From NCBI GenBank assembly GCA_964342465.1, contig CAYFFQ010000008.1, forward strand, positions 1-64,000: 64,000 bases of DNA. The letters are read 5' to 3'. Under the pieces are notes generated by a model. The model saw only the letters and a list, made by a program, of their open reading frames with translations, was not told the DNA's origin and did no database searches. A program made the position numbers and the translations under genes. Every line of letters begins with the position of its first letter. The first letter of the stretch is position 1. This DNA is from MGIIb-Q1 sp964342465 (GTDB lineage Archaea; Thermoplasmatota; Poseidoniia; Poseidoniales; Thalassarchaeaceae). Below are positions 26,492-36,099 of this stretch, piece by piece.

Positions 26492-28105
26492 TTATCTTTC
26501 CTTTTTACCCCATCGGCGTATGGTTTGCAGCAACTCGCGCCGTTTTTCTGGGGAATATGACAGGTTTTGGGAGTATGCCAACTCCACAAGCCTGGGGTCG
26601 CCGATCATCGACTGAATCTCAGCAGGAGATTTGATGGCCATCTCATCGCGCGTAAGGTCATAAAAGACACGGACCTTGGTCATCAGAGCCTCCCGCATCC
26701 GCTGGTCGTATGTATTCGGGTCGACCTTTTCCGGTCGTTCTCTGAATCTTGTCAAGTCAAACACATGTCGCCAATTCTCTTTTTCTGGTACGACCATTAT
26801 CGCCACAAGGAGAAGCAACATCAGGTTGAGGACGATGAGCCATTTGAGGAAATTGTCGCTGGTGAGCAAGACGATGGTGCTCATCGTTTCGGTGAATGGG
26901 TTTGAGAGTGAGCCGGTCACATGCCGGCTCTCATCGAAGACGATTCTGAACTCTTCGAACTTGAGGCGGATGGAGTAGGGGAGCATCTCGTTGTCAAACT
27001 CCATCATGTCCTGAATGAGTGCTGTGAAAAAGACCTCGTTTCCGCGCCATGCGTTGTCTCCTGCAAGGTGGCGCTGCCAGCATGACGGCGACTCAGTGTC
27101 GCAGTCCTGACGAACATCGGTCTCCGCTGCCTTGGCAGATGTCCAGAAGCGGTTGGACAGTGCTTCGTCATCAGCGACGAAGACGATGGAACCGGTGGCC
27201 TTGAGGGAGCCGAAAGAAGAGCCATCCTCGCCGGCGATTCTCCGCTCATCAAGAACCTCCACATCGGGATAATCCATCCTGATGATGAGTGAGAGGTTGC
27301 TGAGGGGGTTCTGATATTCATCACAGGAGGCGGTACCCACGCGGTCGATACAGGCGCTGTCACTGGCCATGGAGAGAACATTGACTTGCCTCTTCTGATA
27401 GTCGGGGTGAGTCGGATTGTCGGTTGGAAGGGCTTCCCAGCGCATCGCTGTCGGAGCCTTGAACATGACAGGAAGCCGGCAGTGGTCGAGGTCATCTCCC
27501 GCCTCATTCAGCATCGTCGAGGTGCAACCAATTGGGTTCACTCCGAACTGTTCATCGGCGAGCACATCGTTGCGGAGTCCCGCCACACCCCAGACATTGG
27601 TTGGATTCTCCGCTCCAGCAACACCATCGCTATCGTAGGTGCGCCAGTTCTGATACTCGTCGAGAAGTGGGTCGCCGAAGAAGGTGACACCAAATCTTGT
27701 AGCCAGTCTGTTGGCGTTGATGCCATCCGTCGCGACAATCACCTTGCCACCAAGTTCAGTCACGAATCTGTGGATGGCGTCAGCCTCTGTCTCATCGACC
27801 GGCTTTTCTGTTCCGGCGAGAACCAGCATCGTTCTGTGAGGTTCCTCCCAATCATTGACCAGCATCGGGGTTGAAAGTGTGTTGCGAATCTTGTACCCCT
27901 CGCCCTCCCCCAAGGTCTCTCGCATATCGGTCACCTGTGCGAGTGCGGCTTTCTCGTCACTCGCTTCAGTCACATAAGCGGAGTAGTATGTCTCCTTGTT
28001 GGCGGCGACAAGAGTCATTGACAACATCATCAGAATGATGAGTACGGCGAAGGAGGTTCCAATAATGGCTCCGAAGTGTTTCGGCCCCTCCTCACTCTTC
28101 GCCAT
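26492..28105 (-). CDS. DUF4350 domain membrane protein of the MoxR cluster
   Basis: This protein of about 537 residues has one N-terminal span (GAIIGTSFAVLIILMMLSM), an extracytoplasmic GATase-like DUF4350 region (TMLVLAGTEKPVDETEADAI, GGKVIVATDG), and a second span at about 405-430 (WLIVLNLMLLLLVAIMVVP). A cytoplasmic tail of about 100 residues ends in YSPEKRRELLQTIRRWGKK. DUF4350 genes typically lie next to moxR and DUF58 genes. ATG 28105 was chosen because GGAG lies nine bases upstream; ATG 28114 is immediately next to it. Confidence 0.8.
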   Translation of the reverse strand: MAKSEEGPKHFGAIIGTSFAVLIILMMLSMTLVAANKETYYSAYVTEASDEKAALAQVTDMRETLGEGEGYKIRNTLSTPMLVNDWEEPHRTMLVLAGTEKPVDETEADAIHRFVTELGGKVIVATDGINANRLATRFGVTFFGDPLLDEYQNWRTYDSDGVAGAENPTNVWGVAGLRNDVLADEQFGVNPIGCTSTMLNEAGDDLDHCRLPVMFKAPTAMRWEALPTDNPTHPDYQKRQVNVLSMASDSACIDRVGTASCDEYQNPLSNLSLIIRMDYPDVEVLDERRIAGEDGSSFGSLKATGSIVFVADDEALSNRFWTSAKAAETDVRQDCDTESPSCWQRHLAGDNAWRGNEVFFTALIQDMMEFDNEMLPYSIRLKFEEFRIVFDESRHVTGSLSNPFTETMSTIVLLTSDNFLKWLIVLNLMLLLLVAIMVVPEKENWRHVFDLTRFRERPEKVDPNTYDQRMREALMTKVRVFYDLTRDEMAIKSPAEIQSMIGDPRLVELAYSQNLSYSPEKRRELLQTIRRWGKKER

Positions 28106-28550
28106 TGTGACCATCTCCGAAGTGTTGAACAGCCTCTCCCATACGGGTGCTATCCCGTGGAATAAAGTTGTGTAAATATATGTTGGGGCTGTTGGCGTGG
28201 GCCGTTGACGGGAGTTTCAAAGACCACCTTTGCATATCATTTCGATTCGCCTCCCATTCGGGTGAAAAAACAGGTTTTTTTTCTTTCATGAGTGAACCCG
28301 CGCGCTGGGCTTGTTCATTTCCCATTCTGTATTTCTGTTTCATCTGATTTCCCTCGTCCCGAGGCATCCGAAGTGGTGTTATTTTCACACCACCCTACCT
28401 GATGTTTCGCCCTCCAAAGCGCTTGGCTAAGTTCATCTTCCACGGGCTCTCTGTCGCGCCTCGCCCTTCTTTGTGACGGATTAGGGAGTGAGGGAGTTGG
28501 TGTGGCCACCACTTTCGGGTGATTGCTTCACTCTCAGAGATGTCGGTTTG
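28106..28550. other. Intergenic region with a candidate minus-strand promoter
   Basis: This 445-bp space lies between the DUF4350 gene and the secreted CARDB-like gene upstream of it on the same strand. Apart from the AT-rich box at 28173-28181 and a plus-strand run ggttttttttctttc around 28273, I see no gene, repeat or RNA in it. Confidence 0.6.
28173..28181 (-). promoter_or_regulatory. Candidate archaeal TATA box of the MoxR operon
   Basis: On the minus strand the sequence ATATATTTA stands in otherwise GC-rich DNA, about 68-76 bases upstream of the DUF4350 start. Transcription starting some 25 bases downstream of the box would leave a leader of about 40-45 bases containing the GGAG ribosome-binding site. 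This is based only on composition and position. Confidence 0.35.
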
Positions 28551-29519
28551 TCAGTTCCTTCGCAGGAATGAGGCGGCGAAGAGCAGGCTCAGGAGTGCTG
28601 CGGCTGGCCACAACGGTGTCCAGTTATCCGTGACGATGTCTCCGCCATCATCAGGTTGGTCAGCGTCACCCCCACTATCTGTGCCACCACCCTCAGTTCC
28701 CCCTCGGTCTTCCTGCACGGTGAGGGTCACTTCATCAGAGTCGGCGGTCACTGTCCGGCCGGCATCGTTGTCTGCCTTGGATTGTATCGCCATCTCGATG
28801 ACACAGGTTTTGCTCGGGTGGCTCGCCGAGGAGGTGACATTGAGGAATCCGGTCAGGTTTCCGCCTTTGCTGATAGCCACTCCGACCAACTCATCTTGTC
28901 CAGATATTTCCAGCAGTGGACAGGTGTCGGTGATAGTGGCTTTGTAGACCGAGTCGTCCGAATTGCCGTTGTTGGAGATGGTCACCTCAAGTGCAGTCGT
29001 CGTTCCAGCATTCATTGGTCCCGTAGGCGCCTCAAGTTTGAGGCTCAGGTCGACTACGGTGGGAATGGTGAGGTTTCCTTCAGCCTCCTGCACATCGCCT
29101 CCGCTGGTGAGGGGGACGGCACCATAAGCGGTCACTTCGGAGCGCACGGAGAAGATGTCCGACTGTTCAGCGGCGAATGCCGCTACATCGACATTTCTGA
29201 CTTGAAAATCGAACGACTTGTTGGATTGAGCCGCAACTGATACCGAAGTGGGGCCATCGTCAGTGCCGTCGAAGGGGAGGTCGTAGGAGATTTCAAACGA
29301 AATCTCATACAGATTGGCATTGTCTATCCAGAAGGAGAGGGGGGTTGAGCCGTCAAGTCCGAGTTCGAACGTGGGCGCGGTATCTTGCTCGGTGTCGATA
29401 CCAATCGTCCAGCCGAGTGGTGCCTCGGGTTGGTCCTGCGCACTTCCCGTCATCATCAACGGGATTGCTGAGAGAATGAGCAGAAGAGAGAGGATGACTA
29501 CTCGCACAGCCTCTTCCAC
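28551..29519 (-). CDS. Secreted CARDB-like protein with C-terminal membrane anchor
   Basis: This 322-residue protein has a signal sequence (VVILSLLLILSAIPLMM), two immunoglobulin-like/CARDB-type beta domains (FELGLDGSTPLSFWIDNANL; GTTTALEVTISNNGNSDDS), an Asp/Gly-rich linker and a C-terminal span followed by FLRRN. It is therefore anchored at the outer face. It lies upstream of the MoxR operon on the same strand but 445 bases away, so cotranscription is doubtful. The start is a GTG with GAGGGGA directly upstream. The function is unknown. Confidence 0.7.
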   Translation of the reverse strand: MEEAVRVVILSLLLILSAIPLMMTGSAQDQPEAPLGWTIGIDTEQDTAPTFELGLDGSTPLSFWIDNANLYEISFEISYDLPFDGTDDGPTSVSVAAQSNKSFDFQVRNVDVAAFAAEQSDIFSVRSEVTAYGAVPLTSGGDVQEAEGNLTIPTVVDLSLKLEAPTGPMNAGTTTALEVTISNNGNSDDSVYKATITDTCPLLEISGQDELVGVAISKGGNLTGFLNVTSSASHPSKTCVIEMAIQSKADNDAGRTVTADSDEVTLTVQEDRGGTEGGGTDSGGDADQPDDGGDIVTDNWTPLWPAAALLSLLFAASFLRRN

Positions 29520-29545
29520 TCCCCTCTCATGTTTGAATGCGCCGC

Positions 29546-30526
29546 TTATCCCCTCATGACCGATTCGAGGCAGCGGCGTGCCAGCACTTCCACCATTTTC
29601 CTCCTGTAGTTGGGAGGGAATCCAGTGTTGTTCACCGGTTTGGCTGATTTGCGGATTGCTGAGGCGAGCCCTTCGATGTCCATTTCGCTCGTCCCCCCCA
29701 TGAGTGCGTTTTCGACTTCGGCAGTGTGAAGTCGAGGAATGGATTCGACTCCGGTAGTCGCAACCCGAAGGTCAGTGATGCCATTATCATCCATAGAAGC
29801 CGCCACTGCGACTCCGGCTTCTGGAAAATCCCACGATTTTCTTTGGCTGAGTTTCAGATATTCCCCGGTGAACTTCGCTGCCTCTGCAGGGATAGAGACA
29901 TGGGTCACCAGTTCTGATTCTGCCAGCACATTTCTCTTGATACCATCGAGAGTGAAGAACTCGCTGAGCGGCAACGCTCTGACACCAGTGGGGCTGGCGG
30001 TGTGAATGGTGGCATCGAGGCAGAGCAGGGCAGGAGCGAGGTCAGCCTGATAGGTCGCAACACACACCTCATTCTGATTTTGGATGACGCGGCAGTCGGC
30101 CGCAGTTCCACAGTCACACTTGTGGCACCAGTCGATTGATTTGCGCCAGACGACCGACTGATTGTACCAGAAACATCTGGTGTCGAGGCAGATGTTTCCA
30201 CCGACGGTGGCCGAGCGGCGAATCATCACCGACGCAACCGTCGCCGCCGCTTTGGCTATGAGTGGGTGGACCTCATCACTATTGGCGACATCGTGCAGAC
30301 GCGCCATCGCACCGATTCGCTCGGCTGAGATGTCATCCATGCCATCTATTCTTGCAAGGGAAATGACGGTTTCACGCGGATTCAACCCCCATTTGTAGTT
30401 GGGGATGAGGTCTGTTCCCCCACCCACCCAATCGAATCTCTTCCCTTCATTCTCCAGTTCGGCGGCGAGAGAAATCGCCTCATCAAGACTCTCCGGCGTC
30501 AGCAGTTCGAAGGGTGGTGTTCTCAT
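29546..30526 (-). CDS. Molybdenum hydroxylase FAD subunit, 4-hydroxybenzoyl-CoA reductase beta-like
   Basis: This is a 326-residue FAD-binding subunit of the xanthine oxidase family. Flavin-binding motifs are FDWVGGGTDL at 31-40 and RRSATVGGNICLDTRC at 103-118. A Cys-rich insertion (Cys118, 134, 137, 139, 145, 155) replaces the usual loop. Its spacing resembles the extra [4Fe-4S]-binding insertion known from the beta subunit of 4-hydroxybenzoyl-CoA reductase, and CLDTRCFWYNQ is close to that enzyme. The frame is open upstream to 30628, but ATG 30526 overlaps the large-subunit stop (ATGA) and begins the fold properly. It should pass electrons between the iron-sulphur subunit, FAD and the extra cluster. 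Confidence 0.88.
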   Translation of the reverse strand: MRTPPFELLTPESLDEAISLAAELENEGKRFDWVGGGTDLIPNYKWGLNPRETVISLARIDGMDDISAERIGAMARLHDVANSDEVHPLIAKAAATVASVMIRRSATVGGNICLDTRCFWYNQSVVWRKSIDWCHKCDCGTAADCRVIQNQNEVCVATYQADLAPALLCLDATIHTASPTGVRALPLSEFFTLDGIKRNVLAESELVTHVSIPAEAAKFTGEYLKLSQRKSWDFPEAGVAVAASMDDNGITDLRVATTGVESIPRLHTAEVENALMGGTSEMDIEGLASAIRKSAKPVNNTGFPPNYRRKMVEVLARRCLESVMRG

Positions 30527-33300
30527 TCGTCCACCTCTCTGTGCCTTCTCTCGGAATGAACCCAAGCACTCCCCGCAAGACGTGGGTCGGCGAGATATTC
30601 CTCGCTCGGCGTGACTGAGACCTTCCAACTCTCGGACTGTTCATCTGCGGGAATGGTTGCATCATAGCCGAACAGCGCACCATTGTGGTAGGGTTCCACC
30701 CCCTCCTCATTTCTTCGGGCAATGTCACGGGCAAGGTGAGCATCTGCGCGGGCGGCGAGTTCATCCTGTAATGGCGAGAGATTCAGTCGTGGCGATTGCA
30801 GTTGCTGTGCATCATCCACTTTCTGTTGGTGAAGGAGTTGAGTTATTCTCCGGTGCATTCTGTCTGGTGTGATTGGTAGTTCATTCACCCTGACTCCGAT
30901 GGCGTCGTAGACGGCGTTGCAGACTGCTGGCAGCATAGGCAGAAGCGGCCCTTCGCCCGCCTCTTTGGCTCCGAACGGGCCCTCGGGGTCGTTGCTCTCC
31001 ACAATAATCGGGGTGACATTCGGCATCTCATGTATTGTGGGAATCTTGTAGTCGAGAAGATTGCCGTTCATCAGATGACCATCTCTGCCGTAGACCATCT
31101 CCTCACTGAGTACCTGTCCCATTCCCATGTGACAACTACCGATGATCTGCCCCTCCACCGAAAGTGGATTGAGGGCGCGGCCGCAGTCGTGGGCGGCCCA
31201 CACATCGACTACTTCGGTCTGGCCGGTTTCCACATCGACCTTGACCTCGGCGACATAGGCCGAAAACGAATATGCTGGCGCTAATCCGGCCGCAGCTCCC
31301 TTGTGAGCCCGTCCCATCGGTGGAGTTCGGTATGCGCCGGATGCAGTGAGAGCACCTCGCTCCTCCTGTGCCTTGTGAAGTGCTTCAAGATATGAGACTC
31401 CGATAGCAGGGTCCCGCTTGTTGTAGATTCTTCTGTCTCCGATGACGAGGGTATCCACCTCTGCTCCGGTTATTTCCGAAGTTGCGGTGAGAAGTTCGTC
31501 ACGAATCTGCATCGCCGCCGAAATCGCGGCATTGGCGTTCATGAAAGTGACGCGGCTGGAGTATGAGCCCAAGTCCACTGGAGAGGTGTCACTCTCCTGA
31601 GAACGGACTCGTATCATGTCCAACGGCAGGCCGAGAACCTCAGCCACAGATTGCGCCACGACGGTGTCTGAACCCTGTCCGATGTCGGCCGCGCCAGTAT
31701 GTATGGTGACACCTCCGTCCATGTCGATTTTGAGGTGTACCGTCGCGTGTGGGAACTTGTTCGGGTCCCAGTGAATCGGCAATCCCGAGCCGGAGATGAA
31801 AAAACCACAGCCCACACCGATTCCATGTCCGAGCGGGAGTTTTCGGAATTTCTCGTCCCAACCGGAGGCCTCGCGGACCTTCTCAAGACACTCCCGCATC
31901 CCTGTGCTGGTGATTCTGAAACCGGTGATTGTGGTGCTCAATGGGGGGAGGAGGTTGGCAAGACGCAGGGTCATCGGGTCAACTTGAAGTTGGTCTGCAA
32001 GGTCATCCAATCCCACCTCCACGGCGCATCGTGAGTTGACTGCGCCATGCCCCCGCATGGCGCCACTCGCAGGCTTGTTGGTCCACACCCTCGCACCGGT
32101 GTAATGGAAGGCGCCGATTTCGTATGGCGCTGTGTGCAGAACTCCGTTGTAATATGTCGTCACATGGCCGAATGAAGCAAACGACCCACCATCTATCAGT
32201 GCATCAGTCTCGATTCCACACAGCCGCCCCCTCGCATCGGCATGCAGGTTCATCTCAATCTTGCTCGGATGGCGGCCGCGGTTGGTCAGGAACACCTCCT
32301 CGCGGTCGAATGTGATGCGCACAGGCCGTCCCGATTTGCGCGCTAGAATGGCGGCACACATCTCATGGGGGAAGGGGTCGGATTTGCCACCGAATCCGCC
32401 GCCTACGAATGTTCTATAGACATTTATCTGATGCATCGGAATATCAAGCACATCGGCGAGAGAGCGATGGAGGTAGTGAGGTACCTGCTGTGGTGTGTAG
32501 AGTGTGAGGCGGCCACGCCCGTCCCACTGTGCCACGCATGCGTGAGGCTCGGTGAAGCCGTGATTCACTCCAGCGAAGGTCCACTTGCTATGGTGGCTGG
32601 CCACCGCATTCTCCTCTATTTCGTCAACCTCTCCGAACTCTTGGAAGACCCGTTTCTGAATGTTTGCCTCCCCGATGTGGTATTTTCCCCTGTCATGGAT
32701 AGGTGTAGATACATCCTTCAGTCCATCTTCCATCCTGTGTATGTCTTCGAGAATCTCGTATTCCACCTCGATGAGGCTCAAGGCGTGGGTGGCGGTCTGC
32801 TCATCTTCAGCGGCGACTGCTGCGACAAGGTCCCCGACATGGCGAACCAGTTCCACAGCCAGTGCATGTTCGTCCTTGGTCACCGGCAGAACTCCGAATT
32901 TGGCATTCGCATCCGCACCTGTGGCGACGGCGACGACACCGGCAAGAGCCTCAGCAGCCGATGTATCGATGGACTTGATGCGGGCGAAGTGGTGCGGAGA
33001 GCGCAGAATCTTGCCGATTGTCTCCCGCGGAAGGCGGATGTCATCACCGAATCGAGCGGTTCCAGTCACCTTGTATCGCCCATCTATTAGCGGAGTGCGT
33101 CTGCCGATGGCGGCGCTGGATATGAGGTCGTCGTGGCGGTTTTCGCCCCAAGGCTGCTCTCTCAGTCCCCCCTGGCTCCTCGGAATCAGAGTCTCGTCTC
33201 TTAGTGAACTGAATTGGTCTTTGCCGCCACTGCCGGGGCGGGCAAAAGGCAGTTTTCCCGGCTGTTGCCGGTATCCGACCATCTCCTTGTCGTCGCTCAT
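30523..33300 (-). CDS. Molybdenum hydroxylase large (molybdopterin) subunit, 4-hydroxybenzoyl-CoA reductase alpha-like
   Basis: This is a 925-residue catalytic subunit. It has an N-terminal extension of about 65 residues, then the a/b hammerhead domain (IDGRYKVTGTARFGDDI) and molybdopterin-binding segments (TFVGGGFGGKSD, ASGAMRGHGAVNSR, GAADIGQGSDTV, PVDLGSYSSRVTF). The C-terminal loop GPFGAKEAGEGPLLPM contains the catalytic Glu. The active-site loop lacks the Cys motif of aerobic CO dehydrogenase, so it is not CoxL form I. The substrate is probably an aromatic or heterocyclic compound or CoA ester. ATG 33300 lies four bases after the small-subunit stop. Confidence 0.9.
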   Translation of the reverse strand: MSDDKEMVGYRQQPGKLPFARPGSGGKDQFSSLRDETLIPRSQGGLREQPWGENRHDDLISSAAIGRRTPLIDGRYKVTGTARFGDDIRLPRETIGKILRSPHHFARIKSIDTSAAEALAGVVAVATGADANAKFGVLPVTKDEHALAVELVRHVGDLVAAVAAEDEQTATHALSLIEVEYEILEDIHRMEDGLKDVSTPIHDRGKYHIGEANIQKRVFQEFGEVDEIEENAVASHHSKWTFAGVNHGFTEPHACVAQWDGRGRLTLYTPQQVPHYLHRSLADVLDIPMHQINVYRTFVGGGFGGKSDPFPHEMCAAILARKSGRPVRITFDREEVFLTNRGRHPSKIEMNLHADARGRLCGIETDALIDGGSFASFGHVTTYYNGVLHTAPYEIGAFHYTGARVWTNKPASGAMRGHGAVNSRCAVEVGLDDLADQLQVDPMTLRLANLLPPLSTTITGFRITSTGMRECLEKVREASGWDEKFRKLPLGHGIGVGCGFFISGSGLPIHWDPNKFPHATVHLKIDMDGGVTIHTGAADIGQGSDTVVAQSVAEVLGLPLDMIRVRSQESDTSPVDLGSYSSRVTFMNANAAISAAMQIRDELLTATSEITGAEVDTLVIGDRRIYNKRDPAIGVSYLEALHKAQEERGALTASGAYRTPPMGRAHKGAAAGLAPAYSFSAYVAEVKVDVETGQTEVVDVWAAHDCGRALNPLSVEGQIIGSCHMGMGQVLSEEMVYGRDGHLMNGNLLDYKIPTIHEMPNVTPIIVESNDPEGPFGAKEAGEGPLLPMLPAVCNAVYDAIGVRVNELPITPDRMHRRITQLLHQQKVDDAQQLQSPRLNLSPLQDELAARADAHLARDIARRNEEGVEPYHNGALFGYDATIPADEQSESWKVSVTPSEEYLADPRLAGSAWVHSERRHREVDE

Positions 33301-33304
33301 CAAC

Positions 33305-33898
33305 CTACCCCGTCTCATCATCCCCTGAAGTGAACCCTGGGTGCGGGTCAGAAAGTGGTGAAGTGGAATCCTCAACATTTGCCCCAGACCTTTTCAGGGC
33401 CGCGGCGGCACGTATGGAATCGACAATCGGCTGAAATCCCGTGCAGCGGCAGAGGTTCCCCTCAATCGCCTGTTTGATTTCCTCATCACTCGGGTCGTCA
33501 TTCCTCTCCAACAGAGCGGTGGCGACAACCATGAATCCGGGTGAACAGAAGCCGCATTGACTTCCACCGTGGGTGGTGAAAGTCTGCTGTAGTGGGGTCA
33601 ATACATGACCGTTCGCCAAACCTTCGACGGTGGTGATTTCGCATCCCTCGACCTCGCCAGCGAAAGTCATGCAGGAGAGTCTCGGTTCACCGTCGACCAA
33701 GACCGAACAGCAGCCACAGGTGCCGAGGTCACAGCCACGTTTCACTCCGAGTGCGCCGACCTCATCGCGTAGAACATCAAGCAACATAGAGTTGCTTGCA
33801 ACCCTCATCGCCACCCTCCGCCCATCGACATCCGCTGTCCATTCGATTGAGCCAGATTCAGACGAAGAAGACCGGATTTCACCACTCCCCTCCGACAT
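33305..33898 (-). CDS. Molybdenum hydroxylase [2Fe-2S] small subunit
   Basis: This is a 197-residue small subunit. The plant-type ferredoxin ligands are Cys56, 61, 64 and 76 (GCDLGTCGCC...SC) and the second helical cluster ligands lie in GSQCGFCSPGF and GNLCRCTGFQP. About 20 extra residues precede the fold and about 25 follow it. The start at 33898 is a guess among several; the frame is open to 34033. It is the first gene of the three-gene operon and delivers electrons away from the molybdenum site. Confidence 0.92.
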   Translation of the reverse strand: MSEGSGEIRSSSSESGSIEWTADVDGRRVAMRVASNSMLLDVLRDEVGALGVKRGCDLGTCGCCSVLVDGEPRLSCMTFAGEVEGCEITTVEGLANGHVLTPLQQTFTTHGGSQCGFCSPGFMVVATALLERNDDPSDEEIKQAIEGNLCRCTGFQPIVDSIRAAAALKRSGANVEDSTSPLSDPHPGFTSGDDETG

Positions 33899-34029
33899 CG
33901 ACCAACTCACTTCCCACTTTGTCCTTCGCCAACGACGAGGCCACCGTCTTTCATGGTTCGCCTGAATGGAAGGTGCCATACCTATCCATGACGGGGGGGT
34001 CCTCTCATGCGTTAGGGCGCAAGGAGAAT

Positions 34030-35706
34030 TCAACCGCCTCTCACGACGGCGAGATCGTCATCACCGGTGGCAGGCTCGACCCAGTCTGAATCCCCCGGCA
34101 GAATGAGTTTGTTTCCTATTGTTTCGATTTCCACAGCCAGCGAGCGCTGTTCCTCACTGAGTTCATCCCAAGGAATCTCCCGATTTCTCAGTCGCTTCCA
34201 AAGTTTCAGAGTCCTGAAGGCGATGACCGAGCGACGATAGAGACGGAGGTGGAGCCTAGCGGCTACCGCCCACAACGGCATCAGAATGAATGCGAGGAAC
34301 ACCCAGTTCATCACGGTGAGATAGTCTTGAAGGGGGGTCAACACCCCTAGATAGCCAGCACTCCAGAGTGGGCTCGACTCGGATGCAAGCAGGTAGGCGA
34401 CAGGCCAGGAGATAGTGAACCACCACAACGGCATGAGTACGAAACTGACGGCTATTTTATTGGTGCCGAGAGCGTTCTCATCCTTGAGAGAAAGACGATG
34501 CGCGATAAGCCCCGCGGCGCGGTAGGGTGGGTAAGTTCCTATTAGTGCCCCCCATGTGATTAACCCCAGCATCAAGACCCAAGATACCATAATCTGGGCG
34601 AATGCGAATAAAAGTGCGGTCGCCCCCGGTCTACTTCCTCGGTCGTACAACTCATGTTCCCTCAAGTGATAGTCATCCATACGCAGGGCGTGGTCGGCAA
34701 CTCTGCGCCGAATCTCGTTCGCCCTCTCAGGCTCCTCATCGGACAACCAGAGCCAAGCGGCGCGCGTACGCCTCGCTCCGAGAACCGCTTCCGAGTAAGT
34801 GGCTGCAGACTTGCGCCCAGTGGCCCTGTTGCGATGCACAGAAAGAAGGCCGCGAGTCCGCCAAAGCAGTTTTCTGTCCTCCCATGAATCCAATCCTTGG
34901 CTGGTTCTGTCGAGTTCTGTTCCGAGCATTTCGGTGACGGCATTGACCCAGGCGCGGTCCGCCGCCTCGTTTGAGGCGAGGCTGGCGATTGCTTCAGCAG
35001 TGGAGGCGAGGGTGCCCTCATCCTCCGGCAGGGGGGGGAGTTTCATCGGCCGATGGATACTGACCAATGCTCTCTCTCGGAATCGATTGGCATCGGTATA
35101 ATGCAATCCGACGGGCACCAGACTTGGAAGGGGATTGCCCGCTTCCCTCGCTTTGCGTATCGCCAAGAGCATGATTCGTGCGGGGCCGGTTTTGGTCTTC
35201 TGTGGCCGAGCGAACAGGTGTGAGATGCCCTCAGGGTAAATGGCGCACCAAGAACCCTTTCCGAGGCAATCAGAGAGGCTCTCAATGAGCCCTTGGTTCC
35301 CCCCCCTCATCATATCAGCACCATTTGTTAGAGTTGATGGCGTAGGGTCCCCCTCCCTGCCCTTCGGCGATGGAGTTGGCTCGGAAGTATCTACGGAACT
35401 TTCGGGCCTTGACTCTATGTCCTGCTTTCTATAGGCAGGTTTAGCACCTGCGGCGCGCATCAAATACCCTAGTATCGGGAGTTTGAAGAGGGTGTGTTTG
35501 GCAACGAAAGTCAATTGACCTGGGATCGCAGAAACCATCAGCAGTGGGTCGATGAGAGCGCCGGGATGCCACGCTGCAAACAGCACCCCGCCATGTTCTG
35601 GAATGAGGTCCTCTCCAACGATGTCGTGCTCGCGGAACCACGAGGCAGAAATCTGTCGACAGAGCCATCTTATCTTGCGATATGTCGGGCTAGGTCTTGC
35701 CTTCAT
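34030..35706 (-). CDS. PlsC-like glycerolipid acyltransferase with polytopic C-terminal region
   Basis: This is a 558-residue protein. The acyltransferase block I is WHPGALIDP (His47, Asp53, the H-x5-D spacing being one longer than the usual H-x4-D), and block III is AIYPEGISH; LVPVGLHY follows as in block IV. A Pro/Ser-rich insertion of about 45 residues separates blocks. The C-terminal third has about four spans (LLFAFAQIMVSWVLMLGLIT and following). Similar two-part proteins occur in bacteria as 1-acyl-glycerol-3-phosphate acyltransferases. An acyl-ester enzyme is unexpected for ether-lipid archaea. ATG 35706 has GGGGGAAG upstream; the frame stays open to 35823. Confidence 0.82.
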   Translation of the reverse strand: MKARPSPTYRKIRWLCRQISASWFREHDIVGEDLIPEHGGVLFAAWHPGALIDPLLMVSAIPGQLTFVAKHTLFKLPILGYLMRAAGAKPAYRKQDIESRPESSVDTSEPTPSPKGREGDPTPSTLTNGADMMRGGNQGLIESLSDCLGKGSWCAIYPEGISHLFARPQKTKTGPARIMLLAIRKAREAGNPLPSLVPVGLHYTDANRFRERALVSIHRPMKLPPLPEDEGTLASTAEAIASLASNEAADRAWVNAVTEMLGTELDRTSQGLDSWEDRKLLWRTRGLLSVHRNRATGRKSAATYSEAVLGARRTRAAWLWLSDEEPERANEIRRRVADHALRMDDYHLREHELYDRGSRPGATALLFAFAQIMVSWVLMLGLITWGALIGTYPPYRAAGLIAHRLSLKDENALGTNKIAVSFVLMPLWWFTISWPVAYLLASESSPLWSAGYLGVLTPLQDYLTVMNWVFLAFILMPLWAVAARLHLRLYRRSVIAFRTLKLWKRLRNREIPWDELSEEQRSLAVEIETIGNKLILPGDSDWVEPATGDDDLAVVRGG

Positions 35707-36099
35707 TTCGCTTCCCCCCCCAACCCATACGGAGTGGGTATCACGAATATGTGATTCGCCGGCCACAGGCCAGTGAGGGAATTCTGCTTCCCGAGTAGAG
35801 GGGATGGAGAGGGTGAGAGGCATGGTGTCATATCCGAGGCGGCGTCGATAGGAGGGGTTCGGATGGGTGCGGGCAGCGGAGCGTGTCTGTGGCTTTGACC
35901 CCGCCTCAGGGCGCGCCTACAGGAGGAGTGACTCAGTTCCCGTGGATGGGAGGGGTGAGGCTCTGGAGACATCAGGCCACTTCCCAAGACTGCACAGGCC
36001 TTGCGGAAGGTCGCGGCGCGCGGGGTCATACTGTGCTATTTTCAGAGGATAGGTTCATGCCACCAACCCCTTCTCGCTCACTTGGAGAGGGTGACGGAT
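35707..36099. other. Divergent intergenic region
   Basis: This 393-bp space separates the divergent acyltransferase and CD36-like genes. Several long but unconvincing ORFs cross it. I see no repeat, RNA or clear TATA box; both promoters are expected here. Confidence 0.5.

Noticed and set aside
30523..33300. Aerobic carbon monoxide dehydrogenase large subunit
   Set aside because: The Cys-containing active-site loop of form I CoxL is absent; the loop reads ASGAMRGHGAVN, and the FAD subunit has the HcrB-like Cys insertion.
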